In this document: positions 15,031-22,441 of the stretch, piece by piece
Layout: each line of letters starts with the position of its first letter
Position numbering within the stretch: the stretch's first letter is position 1
Source of the DNA: Bacteroidales bacterium
GTDB lineage: Bacteria > Bacteroidota > Bacteroidia > Bacteroidales > F082
Reading direction: 5' to 3'
Assembly (NCBI GenBank): GCA_017428285.1
Contig: JAFRRE010000018.1
Coordinates: 1-53,553 of the forward strand
DNA length: 53,553 nt
Position numbers and translations under genes: made by a program
The notes under the pieces: model-generated
Database searches by the model: none
The model's input: only the letters and a program-made list of their open reading frames with translations
Told to the model about the DNA's origin: nothing

Positions 15031-16086
15031 ATGAGAAAAGCGTTACTCCTCACCTTTTTATCCATCTTCGCCTTCTTGCAAGCCTTTTCGCAAGACGGTA
15101 AGCCATTTGTCACCCTTGACAACCTGCATCTGAACACCCGCGCCGACTTTACCCTCGACTACCATCCTGGGTACGACACGGTTGCCCCTAGCACCGACCA
15201 CGGCTTCGCGGGCAAGTATCTTGTCGTGGCCTTGGACGGCACCCTCGGCAGCAAGTTCAGCTACCACCTGCGCCAGCGCATCAACGCGCCCAACATCGGC
15301 TTCGCCAACACCTTCTTCCAAGGCACCGATTGGGCCTACCTCAACTGGAACTTCACCGACAACCTCTTCCTGTCGGCTGGTAAGCAGGTCGTGGCCATTG
15401 GCGGCTGGGAATACGACTCCAACCCTATCGACATCTACTACGGCACTGAGTTTTGGAACACGGTATGTTGCTATGAGGTGGGCGCATCCTTGAATTACAA
15501 GGACAACTCGGGAAAGAACCATTTCCTCATCCAGATGTGCAACTCGCCCTTTATCAACCAAGCCATGCAGAGCATCTATGCCTACAATCTGATGTGGTAC
15601 GGCAATTTCGGCATCTTCAAGACAGCCTATTCCGTCAATATGATCGAATACCAACCCGGCAAGTTCATCAACTACATCGCCTTGGGCAACAAGTTGCAAT
15701 TCAAGGGTGTGGAGATGTATCTCGATGTCATCAACCGTGCTTCATTTGAGCAGGAAAAGTTCTTCGGCCAAGACATCACAGCCATCTACGGCATCGGTGT
15801 AGACATCGGCAAGAAATGGATCGTGTTCGCCAAGACAGGCTATGACTTCAACCAAGCCCAGTTGCCCAACACGGAAGCCTTCGACCAATACGTGACCCCT
15901 GGCAAGAAAGTCGACTTCGAAAGCATCGGCTTTGAATACTATCCCATGGGCGACCGCAACATCCGCCTCCACCTCTGTGGCTCGCACACCAGCGTAGACG
16001 GCATCAGCAAGTTCCAAGCCAACCTTGGTCTCACTTGGAAAGTCAACCTGCTGAATCTTAAAAACAAAAACCAAAACAAAGAATAA
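15031..16086 (+). CDS. outer-membrane porin-like beta-barrel protein (OprO/P-like)
   Basis: The 351-aa protein has a signal peptide (MRKALLLTFLSIFAFLQAFS). Alternating hydrophobic/polar strands then run along its whole length (LHLNTRADFTLDYH, SKFSYHLRQRIN, DWAYLNWNFTDNLFLSAGKQ, NIRLHLCGSH), ending close to a strand-like LGLTWKVNL. The DWAYLNW and LSAGKQ segments resemble phosphate-selective porins. It probably forms a barrel in the outer membrane; the solute is unknown. The frame extends upstream through a TTG at 15010, but 15031 gives the proper signal peptide. Confidence 0.75.
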   Translation: MRKALLLTFLSIFAFLQAFSQDGKPFVTLDNLHLNTRADFTLDYHPGYDTVAPSTDHGFAGKYLVVALDGTLGSKFSYHLRQRINAPNIGFANTFFQGTDWAYLNWNFTDNLFLSAGKQVVAIGGWEYDSNPIDIYYGTEFWNTVCCYEVGASLNYKDNSGKNHFLIQMCNSPFINQAMQSIYAYNLMWYGNFGIFKTAYSVNMIEYQPGKFINYIALGNKLQFKGVEMYLDVINRASFEQEKFFGQDITAIYGIGVDIGKKWIVFAKTGYDFNQAQLPNTEAFDQYVTPGKKVDFESIGFEYYPMGDRNIRLHLCGSHTSVDGISKFQANLGLTWKVNLLNLKNKNQNKE

Positions 16087-16098
16087 AACAATTTGACA

Positions 16099-16146
16099 CG
16101 AGACACGGGACTTCGGGACACGAGACAGGCCCCATCCCGCGTCTCG
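16099..16146. repeat. CGAGAC-(G/A)-CGGGA hairpin, family also at 52607-52645
   Basis: CGAGACACGGGA (16099-16110) mirrors TCCCGCGTCTCG (16135-16146) with one mismatch. A related GACGCGAGACTACGGGACT run precedes lemA. It lies between the porin-like and Gate-domain genes. Confidence 0.5.
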
Positions 16147-16178
16147 CAGTCACATAGTCACGCGTCAAACAACACATT

Positions 16179-17420
16179 ATGGCAAAGACAAAATACAACA
16201 CCATCAAGCGAACCACCACTTTTTATCATGATAAAGTGGAGAAATTGTTCAAAAAGATTGAAGACAAGCTGAAAAAGCCTCTGCGGTTCACCACCAAACG
16301 AAGCGTGGAAGCCTTCATTTTCCTCATCATCTTCTTTGCATTCTTTGGACTGTTGGCCTACAAGATGACCCTACCCAAGATGCTGAACACCTTCATGCAA
16401 ACGGCCTACCACCTTCTGCTTGAGACTGTGTTCTACATCATGGCCATCTGTGTGCTGATGGGTGCCATCAGCAAGCTGCTCACCGAGTTTGGTGTGGTGC
16501 GTCTGTTGGAGAACCTGCTGCGTCCTTTGATGAAGCCGCTCTACAACCTGCCTGGCGTGGCCGCCTTGGGAGCAGTGATGACTTTCCTCAGCGACAACCC
16601 CGCCATCATCACACTGGCGCACGACAAGAACTTCAACCGTTACTTCAAGAAATACCAGCTCGTCTCATTGACCAACTTCGGCACTGCCTTCGGCATGGGT
16701 CTAGTGGTCGTGGCTTTCATGACTGGTCTGGGCTTCGGCAAAGGCGCCTTGGTAGGCGTGGCTGGAGCCGTCATTGGCAGTATAGTCTCCACAAGACTGA
16801 TGCAACGTTCCACTTTGAGGAGTTATCCCGAGTTGGACTCCCCCGTTGACGCAGAGTTTGGTGGCGACGAGCAGCAGATCTCCTTCAAGAGCGAAGGTGG
16901 CGTGTTCATGCGTTTCCTCAACTCGTTGCTCGACGGCGGCAAGGACGGTGTGAGCATCGGCTTCGCCATCATTCCTGGCGTGCTCTGCATCTCCACCATC
17001 GTGATGATGCTCACCTTCGGTGCTTCAGGCGAAAACGGCGAATATCTTGGTGTGGCTTACGAAGGTGTGCCTGTCATCAGCTGGGCAGCCAACAAGGTGA
17101 ACTTCATCTTTGACTGGCTCTTCGGCTTCAAGGACGGTGCCTTGATTTCCTTCCCCATGACCGCCCTTGGCGCAGTGGGTGCCGCTATTGGTTTGGTGCC
17201 TCGTTTCATCACAGAAGGCATCATCGACAATAACGCTATCGCTGTGTTCACTGCCATCGGCATGTGCTGGAGCGGTTTCCTCAGCACCCATGCCGCCATG
17301 CTCGACAGCCTCGGCTATCGCAAGCTCATCGGCAAAGCCATCGGTGCACATACCATTGGTGGTCTTTGCGCGGGTATTGCAGCACACTGGCTGTATGTTT
17401 TGCTGGCGTTGATATTCTGA
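16179..17420 (+). CDS. nucleoside-recognition (Gate) domain membrane protein
   Basis: A 413-aa polytopic protein with about nine to ten helices after a basic cytosolic N-terminus. Conserved features of Gate-domain (SpmA/SpmB, YjiG-like) proteins are present: GAVMTFLSDNPAIITLAHD, where the polar Asp-Asn-Pro sits in a helix break, and a second half beginning DGGKDGVSIGFAIIPGV with GMCWSGFLSTHAAMLDSLGYR. It is probably an inner-membrane transporter or channel of unknown substrate. The preceding 90 nt hold a CGAGAC hairpin. The 3' end faces the DGR reverse transcriptase gene, with 41 nt between stops. Confidence 0.82.
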   Translation: MAKTKYNTIKRTTTFYHDKVEKLFKKIEDKLKKPLRFTTKRSVEAFIFLIIFFAFFGLLAYKMTLPKMLNTFMQTAYHLLLETVFYIMAICVLMGAISKLLTEFGVVRLLENLLRPLMKPLYNLPGVAALGAVMTFLSDNPAIITLAHDKNFNRYFKKYQLVSLTNFGTAFGMGLVVVAFMTGLGFGKGALVGVAGAVIGSIVSTRLMQRSTLRSYPELDSPVDAEFGGDEQQISFKSEGGVFMRFLNSLLDGGKDGVSIGFAIIPGVLCISTIVMMLTFGASGENGEYLGVAYEGVPVISWAANKVNFIFDWLFGFKDGALISFPMTALGAVGAAIGLVPRFITEGIIDNNAIAVFTAIGMCWSGFLSTHAAMLDSLGYRKLIGKAIGAHTIGGLCAGIAAHWLYVLLALIF

Positions 17421-17461
17421 TGAAAACGAATGTTGAGCCATTGGGCACAACAACAGCTCTT

Positions 17462-18631
17462 TTAACCATAATAATGCCTCAAACCATAATCAAACATTCC
17501 CCAACGGGTAAAATGGTGACGTTGCAACAGCATCGTCTGCCTGACATTGGAATTATCCCAATGCGAAAGCACGCCGCAATAGGAATTGAGCGCATTGGCA
17601 ACATGAATCGGGTCATCCTCGACTTCGAGCGCATACAGCTTCTCATCCATACGTCCTAACATAGCGCGGCTCAAATAAGTGCGGTAAGGCAGCACAAACG
17701 CGCCCAAGAACTCAATGCCCTCGTTCACCGAGCGTATCTCCGTCTTCCCGTCGTGGACAGCCAGTCCAAGGTGGTTTGAAAGGAACTCCGTGACTTGCGG
17801 CACAAGCGATTCCAACCATTCCCGGTCGCAACTCACCACATAGAAGTCGTCGACATAACGGCCATAATGCTTACATTTCAATTCACGCTTCATAAACTGG
17901 TCAAACTCATTCAGATAGACATTGCTGAACAGCTGCGAGGTGAGGTTGCCGATGGGCAGACCGCAACCTTTAGGACTATGGAACAGGCTCTTGCTATGCG
18001 GAAGACCTTCCCAATCGACGCGCGAGCCGATGATGCGGCAGCCGATTGTCGGGTTGAGCAGCACTATCTCACGCGTGAGATAACGGACAAAGTCCATGTC
18101 GACATAGTCGGCCCAACATGCCTCAACGAGTTTACTGACACGATGGCCCGACATCTTTTCCAACGATTTAAGGCAGATTGCAAGCAGTTTCGCCCTGTCA
18201 ATGCTCATGAAATAGCCTCGAATATCCATTTTCAGCACATGGCACGGATACTTGTAGTTTTGGCTCTCCTTCAGGATATGTTGCTGTAGGCGATTGATGC
18301 CGTAGTGCGTACCTCGTCCCTTGATGCAGCTGTAGCTGTCCTCAATAAAGGTGCGCTCGAACATCTCGTGCGTGTAGTTGAAATAGAGGTGATGCACGAT
18401 GCGGTCGCGGAAGTGCGCGGCAAACACCTCGCGCTTCTTGGGGTCGGTGATGATGAAGCAGTCGGAAGGCAGGGGCTTGTAGGTGCGGTTCAGCAGCTCG
18501 TCGCAGAGCGATTCGAGGTTCCTTTCCAGATTGGCCTCGAAGCGCAGCTGATAGGGCTTGTTGCGCTTGTGGCGACGGGCGTCGAGATAGGCCTGATGAA
18601 GGTTTTCGTATAATTGTTCGCGGGTTAACAT
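17462..18631 (-). CDS. diversity-generating retroelement reverse transcriptase
   Basis: A 389-aa reverse transcriptase. Palm motifs are intact: VLKMDIRGYFMSI (catalytic Asp at about 136), GLPIGNLTSQLFSNVYL at about 224-240 (the (L/I)GNxTSQ form typical of DGR enzymes, in contrast with QG in retroviral RTs), RYVDDF at about 258-263, and EFLGAFV in the thumb. There is no maturase or endonuclease domain. It copies TR RNA with errors at adenines, and the cDNA replaces VR. The frame runs 10 codons upstream into a REP palindrome; the ATG at 18631 (MLTREQLYENLHQA) is the likely start. It is last in a minus-strand operon with target, accessory gene and TR. Confidence 0.95.
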   Translation of the reverse strand: MLTREQLYENLHQAYLDARRHKRNKPYQLRFEANLERNLESLCDELLNRTYKPLPSDCFIITDPKKREVFAAHFRDRIVHHLYFNYTHEMFERTFIEDSYSCIKGRGTHYGINRLQQHILKESQNYKYPCHVLKMDIRGYFMSIDRAKLLAICLKSLEKMSGHRVSKLVEACWADYVDMDFVRYLTREIVLLNPTIGCRIIGSRVDWEGLPHSKSLFHSPKGCGLPIGNLTSQLFSNVYLNEFDQFMKRELKCKHYGRYVDDFYVVSCDREWLESLVPQVTEFLSNHLGLAVHDGKTEIRSVNEGIEFLGAFVLPYRTYLSRAMLGRMDEKLYALEVEDDPIHVANALNSYCGVLSHWDNSNVRQTMLLQRHHFTRWGMFDYGLRHYYG

Positions 18632-18649
18632 AGATTTGAAAATATGACA

Positions 18650-18675
18650 GAGACGGTGCATGCACCGTCTCTACA
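18650..18675. repeat. REP family A copy between TR and the reverse transcriptase gene
   Basis: GAGACGGTGCATGCACCGTC then TCTACA, an 11-bp-arm perfect palindrome with the family's outer arms and tail but a different core (GGTGCATGCACC). It begins 20 nt from the TR end and 18 nt upstream of the RT start codon. Confidence 0.85.
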
Positions 18676-18695
18676 TGGAAAACAAAGGAAGAGGG

Positions 18696-18892
18696 CTGGC
18701 AAGAGCGGACCAAGCGCACCGAGAACCCGTTGTTGCGGTTGTTGTTGTTGTTCGTGTTGAGGTTGCCGCTGTTGAAGTTCACGTTGTACGCGTTGTTGCT
18801 GTTGTTGTACGAACTCGACCAGTAGTTGCCGTTGGAACCGACGTTGTTGACCGAAGTCCCGTTGCGGTTGCCTGCGGCAGGCAGGAAGACAG
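18696..18892 (-). repeat. DGR template repeat (TR), 197 bp
   Basis: The segment aligns without gaps to 19717-19913 (offset 1021). On the coding strand it is rich in AAC codons, so its virtual translation is Asn-rich (for example NLNTNNNNNRNNGFSVRL). The 29 positions I counted that differ from VR are all A in TR; C, G and T positions are conserved. It sits between the accessory gene and the RT gene, the usual DGR location, and acts as the unaltered RNA master copy. A 195-codon open frame crosses it but is not a separate protein in my view. Confidence 0.95.
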
Positions 18893-19035
18893 ACGTATGC
18901 GTCGGCGGCCGTCTTTCACGACATGCCAAAAGAACCTTGTTTTGGAGCCGATGGCACGCTTCACTCTTTCCCCATACTGAGGCGCAGCCGCCTATGAACT
19001 ATTCCTTGTGTATTTCCGTTTCACTTTCATATTGA

Positions 19036-19587
19036 TTAAAAGAGCGATGCCAACTGCTGCTTGACTTCAGCGATAAAGGCCATGCATTCCATCGGGGTCT
19101 TCTGCTCAACGGGGAAGGAGAGCACACGCAGCATGACTTCCGACAAGTGATGCGGCTGCATCTCCACACCGCCTTTCAGCTCGTCCCTCAACGACGTTCT
19201 TTTCGGCTGCGCCATAGGCACTGAGTTTTTCCAATGGCGGAAATCCTCGGCCAGCGATTCGGCGTCTCCTGTATCTGGAAACACGGCAGGCTGTAGCGTG
19301 ATGGCCACCGACTTGTCGTCGTTGGAAACTACTTGGGCATCCTCCGGCAGATATTTGGCTAAGCTGGTGATGGGAAACCCGATGAAGACTGCCGTTGTGT
19401 CGTCTTTCAACTCCGTCTTCTGCTCCCTCCTCGTGGCCTTGAACTGGTTCATATAGCGGCAGCAGAGCCACGCACTCCACTCGTATGCCCTGTAGAACGT
19501 GCCCTCGGGGAAAAGATAGATGATGTTGTGCGGACCTTGTGGAATCCGCTTCCATTCAATTTCCAAAATGTCTTTCAGTTGAGCCAT
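19036..19587 (-). CDS. DGR accessory protein, MutS domain I-like
   Basis: The 183-aa protein lies between VR and TR, where DGRs keep accessory genes. It does not look like the short four-helix Avd protein. The N-terminal pattern (NIIYLFPEGTFYRAYEWSAW ... FIGFPITSLAKYLPED ... SVAITLQP) resembles MutS mismatch-recognition domain I, where a GxFYE-type loop is followed by GxPxxxLxxYLxxL and a VAI strand. I recall MutS-like accessory ORFs being reported for some DGRs. A probable role is helping the RT or TR RNA, or cDNA-VR heteroduplex handling; this is inference. The C-terminal third is helical (LSEVMLRVLSFPVEQKTPMECMAF). The start at 19587 is the first ATG. Confidence 0.7.
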   Translation of the reverse strand: MAQLKDILEIEWKRIPQGPHNIIYLFPEGTFYRAYEWSAWLCCRYMNQFKATRREQKTELKDDTTAVFIGFPITSLAKYLPEDAQVVSNDDKSVAITLQPAVFPDTGDAESLAEDFRHWKNSVPMAQPKRTSLRDELKGGVEMQPHHLSEVMLRVLSFPVEQKTPMECMAFIAEVKQQLASLF

Positions 19588-19610
19588 GACAGTATGTTAT
19601 ATAAGTGCCG

Positions 19611-19676
19611 CTTGTCATCCGCAGCGGGTGGCCACGGCGCCCTGAGGGGGGCGCCCCACCCGCCGCAGATGACAAG
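19611..19676. other. large GC-rich hairpin between DGR target and accessory gene
   Basis: Nested perfect arms: CTTGTCATC (19611-19619) with GATGACAAG (19668-19676), GCGGGTGG (19624-19631) with CCACCCGC (19656-19663), and GGCGCC (19636-19641) with GGCGCC (19650-19655). There is no T tract, so it is not a standard terminator. It may set relative expression or RNA processing between target and downstream genes. Confidence 0.7.
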
Positions 19677-19679
19677 CCC

Positions 19680-19704
19680 GTGTGCGTCTTTGCGTGGCGC
19701 ACAC
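19680..19704. other. DGR hairpin/cruciform next to VR
   Basis: GTGTGCG (19680-19686) and CGCACAC (19698-19704) form a 7-bp stem with an 11-nt loop, 12 nt beyond the 3' end of VR. A stem-loop at this position is a known DGR cis element that promotes target recognition during retrohoming. The present one has a longer loop than the phage prototype. Confidence 0.72.
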
Positions 19705-19713
19705 AAGGAATAA

Positions 19714-21960
19714 TTACTGGCAAGAGCGGACCAAGCGCACCGAGAACCCGTAGTAGCGGTAGTTGCCGCTGTACGTGCCGAGGTAGCCGCTGTGGAAGTA
19801 CACGCCGAACGCGCTGTAGCTGCTGAAGTACGAACTCGACCAGTAGTAGCCGCGGGAACCGACGTCGTAGACCGAAGCCCCGCCGCGGTAGCCTGCGGCA
19901 GGCAGGAAGACAGCTCCGTTGGCCTCAAGGGTGTTCGCCCAGTCAGCGGCGGTGATGGTGTTGCTGCCGTAGTTGCCGCCGTTCGTGCTGTTCAGCGCGT
20001 AGGTGCTTGCCGTCCAGTTGTCGGGCAACAGGATGGTGCCGCTCACGCCGTTCACGGTGCCTTGCGCCCAGCGGATGCCGCTGGCGGTGCTGCGGGTGTT
20101 GAACACGTAGTTCCACTCGGGCTGCGTCAGTGTGCGCCATTGGCCTTCCGTGTTGCCGCCGTTACTGATGGCGTTATGGCCCCAATCGGCCTGGCCGTTT
20201 CCGTCGTAGAGGTTGTAGTTGGATTGGCCATAGACCCAGTAGTCACTGTAGCTTGTGCTGGTGCTCCAGGGCTGGTAGGCGTTGGCGCCGTGGTTGTAGC
20301 CGCTCGTGCCCCAGCCGAAGAGGTCAATCCAGCCGCTGTTGGTCTGCGAGATGTTCTGGTTGGCGTTGCCCACATAGTCGTACTGGTGCTCGGCAAACTG
20401 CCAGATGTTAGTGGAGGCCTGGTATTGCAGGTTGCCTTGCGAGAAATACACTTGGTCGCCATTGGCATTAATGGTGAAGGCACCATTAATGATGCCCACG
20501 GGGCCTACGGGCGGCTCGGGCGTCTCCTCCTCGGTGGTGAAGCTCACCTCCTCTCCATAGCCCGTGCCTGCCTCGTTGGTGGCGTAGGCACGCACGGTGT
20601 AGGTAGTGTTAGCGGTCAGGCCTGTCAAGGTCATAGAGAAAGCATTGTTGGTGGCTGCAATGGCCACGCAAGCCCATTCTTCATTTCCCGTCTTGTAGCA
20701 GATGCCGCTTTCGGAGATGGTGCCGTTGCCAGCATCGGTAATCGTTCCGCCAACAATTGCTGTCGTAGTGGTAATCTCGGTCACCTCGGCGGTGGTCACT
20801 GTGGGAGCGATAATGACAATCTCCTCCTCGGTGGTGAAGGTCAGCACATCGCCGTAGCCTGTGCCTGCCTCGTTGGTGGCGTAGGCACGAACGTAATAGG
20901 TGGTGTTCTGGGTCAGTCCGGTGAGGCTCACTGTGAAGACACCCGTGGTGGCCGTTGCCGTGGCGTGGTCGCCATCAAGGGTGGGTTCGCCTTCAGTGCT
21001 CCAGCACACGCCGCACTCGGTAATCGCGCTGCCGCCGTCGCTCAGGATTTCGCCGCCTGCCGTGGCCGTCGTCGTGGTGATGCCGGTCACTTCGTTGGTC
21101 ACCACATCGGGCAGTTCAATCGGGGTCGGGGTCTCGCCAATCAGAAGCGGGTTGAAGCGCTTCACCTCGTTGCGCACGATTTGGGCGAGGTTGGTCTCCA
21201 ACTGCTTGGTGCAGATGACTTCCGTGCCATCCAGCACTTCCATGGTGAAGCCGTTGGCCAACGCACCCACGGGCAGCACTACGAAGAACTCCTGCGCGGT
21301 GGTCGTGCTGGCCAGGGTCACGTCGCAGTTCAGGGTCACGATGTTCGTGCCGTTGGTGCCTTGGCTGGCCATGATGGCAGGCTCGTTGGCCGAGCAATCC
21401 ACGGCGAAGGTGCCGCTCAGCTTCTCGCTCTCGTTGCCCGTGATGCGGATGCCGCTCACGTGCACGTTGTCGCCCAACAGGCGGATGTCCAAGCCGCCGC
21501 AAAGGTTCTTGAAGTAGAGGTTCTCATCCGAGCCGAAGGCTGCCATCGGGTTCGCACCGTTGGCGAAGGTGCCCGTCTCGGTGAGGGTCTGCTCGGCTGG
21601 CAACGTGAAGGTCGCCGTTGTGCCTGTCAGGGTTGTGGTTTGCGGATAGACCGCCGTGAAGGGGGCGTCCATCTCGAACTCTCCCGCAGTGCGGAAGGTG
21701 CCGTTGGCGGTTCCCGCGCCCGACTGGAGGGTGAAGGTTTCCGTCTCGCCGTTGCCGTTGGCGACCAAAATCTTGTCGCCGGCCAGCCATTTCACCATCC
21801 CGTTCTCGGGGTCGATGGCGGTGCGGCTCTGCTGCCCGCCGGTCTGCTCGATGCCGGCCGTGAAGACGGCTTCCTTCGAGGTCTGCTTGTCCTTGTTGCA
21901 CGAGACGAGGGCCATCAGGCCGAGCGTCAGTGCCATTGTCGTCATTGTCACTTTTCTCAT
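19714..21960 (-). CDS. DGR target: surface lipoprotein with C-type-lectin-like variable domain
   Basis: A 748-aa lipoprotein (lipobox LVSC, Cys21). Residues about 30-270 resemble a fimbrillin/Mfa-like domain (SRTAIDPENGMVKWLAGDKI). Two fibronectin-III-like repeats follow at about 284-378 and 386-478, each ending TYYVRAYATNEAGTGYG or similar. A C-terminal C-type-lectin/FGE-like domain (about 487-748) holds conserved GWGTSGYNHGANAYQPW, TQPEWNYVFNTR and VFLPAAGYR. The last 65 residues (684-748) are the variable region, ending in the invariant GFSVRLVRSCQ. It is probably displayed on the cell surface as a ligand-binding protein whose binding face is diversified. Base composition is visibly more G+C-rich than the flanking genes. 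It is led by a 46-aa ORF ending 13 nt upstream. Confidence 0.93.
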   Translation of the reverse strand: MRKVTMTTMALTLGLMALVSCNKDKQTSKEAVFTAGIEQTGGQQSRTAIDPENGMVKWLAGDKILVANGNGETETFTLQSGAGTANGTFRTAGEFEMDAPFTAVYPQTTTLTGTTATFTLPAEQTLTETGTFANGANPMAAFGSDENLYFKNLCGGLDIRLLGDNVHVSGIRITGNESEKLSGTFAVDCSANEPAIMASQGTNGTNIVTLNCDVTLASTTTAQEFFVVLPVGALANGFTMEVLDGTEVICTKQLETNLAQIVRNEVKRFNPLLIGETPTPIELPDVVTNEVTGITTTTATAGGEILSDGGSAITECGVCWSTEGEPTLDGDHATATATTGVFTVSLTGLTQNTTYYVRAYATNEAGTGYGDVLTFTTEEEIVIIAPTVTTAEVTEITTTTAIVGGTITDAGNGTISESGICYKTGNEEWACVAIAATNNAFSMTLTGLTANTTYTVRAYATNEAGTGYGEEVSFTTEEETPEPPVGPVGIINGAFTINANGDQVYFSQGNLQYQASTNIWQFAEHQYDYVGNANQNISQTNSGWIDLFGWGTSGYNHGANAYQPWSTSTSYSDYWVYGQSNYNLYDGNGQADWGHNAISNGGNTEGQWRTLTQPEWNYVFNTRSTASGIRWAQGTVNGVSGTILLPDNWTASTYALNSTNGGNYGSNTITAADWANTLEANGAVFLPAAGYRGGASVYDVGSRGYYWSSSYFSSYSAFGVYFHSGYLGTYSGNYRYYGFSVRLVRSCQ
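19717..19913 (-). repeat. DGR variable region (VR), 197 bp
   Basis: It is the recipient of mutagenised TR cDNA and is the exact 3' end of the target ORF (the stop codon lies just outside). It matches TR at 168 of 197 positions by my count, and every mismatch is at a TR adenine. The A-free 3' portion (GGTGCGCTTGGTCCGCTCTT) is identical to TR and would serve as the initiation-of-mutagenic-homology segment. 23 codons differ: 21 Asn, one Thr and one Tyr in TR become Tyr, Gly, Ser, Phe, Asp, Arg, His or Ala in VR. Confidence 0.95.
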
Positions 21961-21973
21961 GTCGCACAGGGTT

Positions 21974-22114
21974 TTACGGCCAACTTACGTCGGTCAGGTT
22001 CATGGATTCCGTTCCGCCGCCGGCGTATGTTGCCGCGACACCGCCCGAGGCACACAAGATGCCTTGGGGCTCAATCTCTATGATCTCCGCTTTGGGAGCC
22101 ACATAGCCTTTCAT
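21974..22114 (-). CDS. small Bacteroidetes-type protein leading the DGR operon
   Basis: A 46-residue ORF (MKGYVAPKAEIIEIEPQGIL, then CASGG-rich and ending NLTDVSWP) stops 13 nt before the DGR target ATG. Short proteins beginning MKxYxAPxxxxxxx with an ASGG-like centre are very common in Bacteroidetes and usually remain uncharacterised. The Gly/Ala-rich centre and single Cys could be a processing or lipidation site, but no function is known. An in-frame ATG at 22129 would add five residues (MQRHS). It is probably co-transcribed with the target from the promoter near 22442. It is easily missed because of its length. Confidence 0.6.
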   Translation of the reverse strand: MKGYVAPKAEIIEIEPQGILCASGGVAATYAGGGTESMNLTDVSWP

Positions 22115-22220
22115 TGAATGTCTTTGCATAACTTGATTGATTTTGATTAATATTAGGTGAATTAAGTGTTTTCATTTATTCTTCCCGAGCGGGCAATAAA
22201 AAAACATGGGTTTTACTTCG

Positions 22221-22344
22221 TTGTTCATAGAGGCCTACCACAGCCCGACAATTCAACTTAATAAGTAAAGCCCACGTGAAAACACGTGAGCATTGGCTTT
22301 ACTCGCTTGAATTGTCCTGAAAAGTGGTAGTTTCCTATGAACAA
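22221..22344. other. 124-nt multi-segment hairpin in the DGR operon leader (candidate structured RNA)
   Basis: Five perfectly complementary arm pairs are nested: TTGTTCATAG/CTATGAACAA (22221-22230, 22335-22344), CTACCAC/GTGGTAG (22235, 22324), ACAATTCAA/TTGAATTGT (22248, 22307), AGTAAAGCC/GGCTTTACT (22264, 22295) and CACGTG/CACGTG around an AAAA loop (22273-22288). That makes about 41 base pairs separated by small internal loops. On the plus strand it is followed by AAAGC-TAAT-GCTTT and eight T (22350-22368). It lies within the presumed 5' leader of the DGR transcript. Whether it acts as RNA (riboregulator), as DNA (MITE, attC-like site) or as a terminator cannot be decided. Confidence 0.75.
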
Positions 22345-22441
22345 GTTTTAAAGCTAATGCTTTTTTTTATATATGTCAGAATCGAGAAGTTATCTGTTCA
22401 TTAGCGATGTTTTAGTGACACAATTGTTTCGTTTGACGGGG

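Noticed and set aside
17462..18631. Group II intron or retron origin for the reverse transcriptase
   Set aside because: There is no maturase or endonuclease domain, no intron RNA domains and no msr/msd-like inverted repeat. The adjacent TR/VR pair and the GNLTSQ motif fit a DGR.
18342..18929. A 195-codon minus-strand frame whose start reads as a lectin-domain end (TR translated) and then runs into RT DNA
   Set aside because: The first part is only the virtual translation of TR, and the rest overlaps the RT gene out of frame. TR works as RNA, not as a coding exon.
19792..22083. A 763-codon open frame on the plus strand opposite the DGR target gene
   Set aside because: It is the antisense shadow of a G+C-rich gene. 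It has low-complexity Val/Gly/His/Ala composition, no signal or domain pattern, and the minus-strand protein has clear domains and the VR.
22221..22344. Integron attC site
   Set aside because: There is no integrase or cassette array. The arms are perfectly paired rather than showing attC-style unpaired bases, and no core-site GTT pattern is evident. The hairpin is kept as unexplained.
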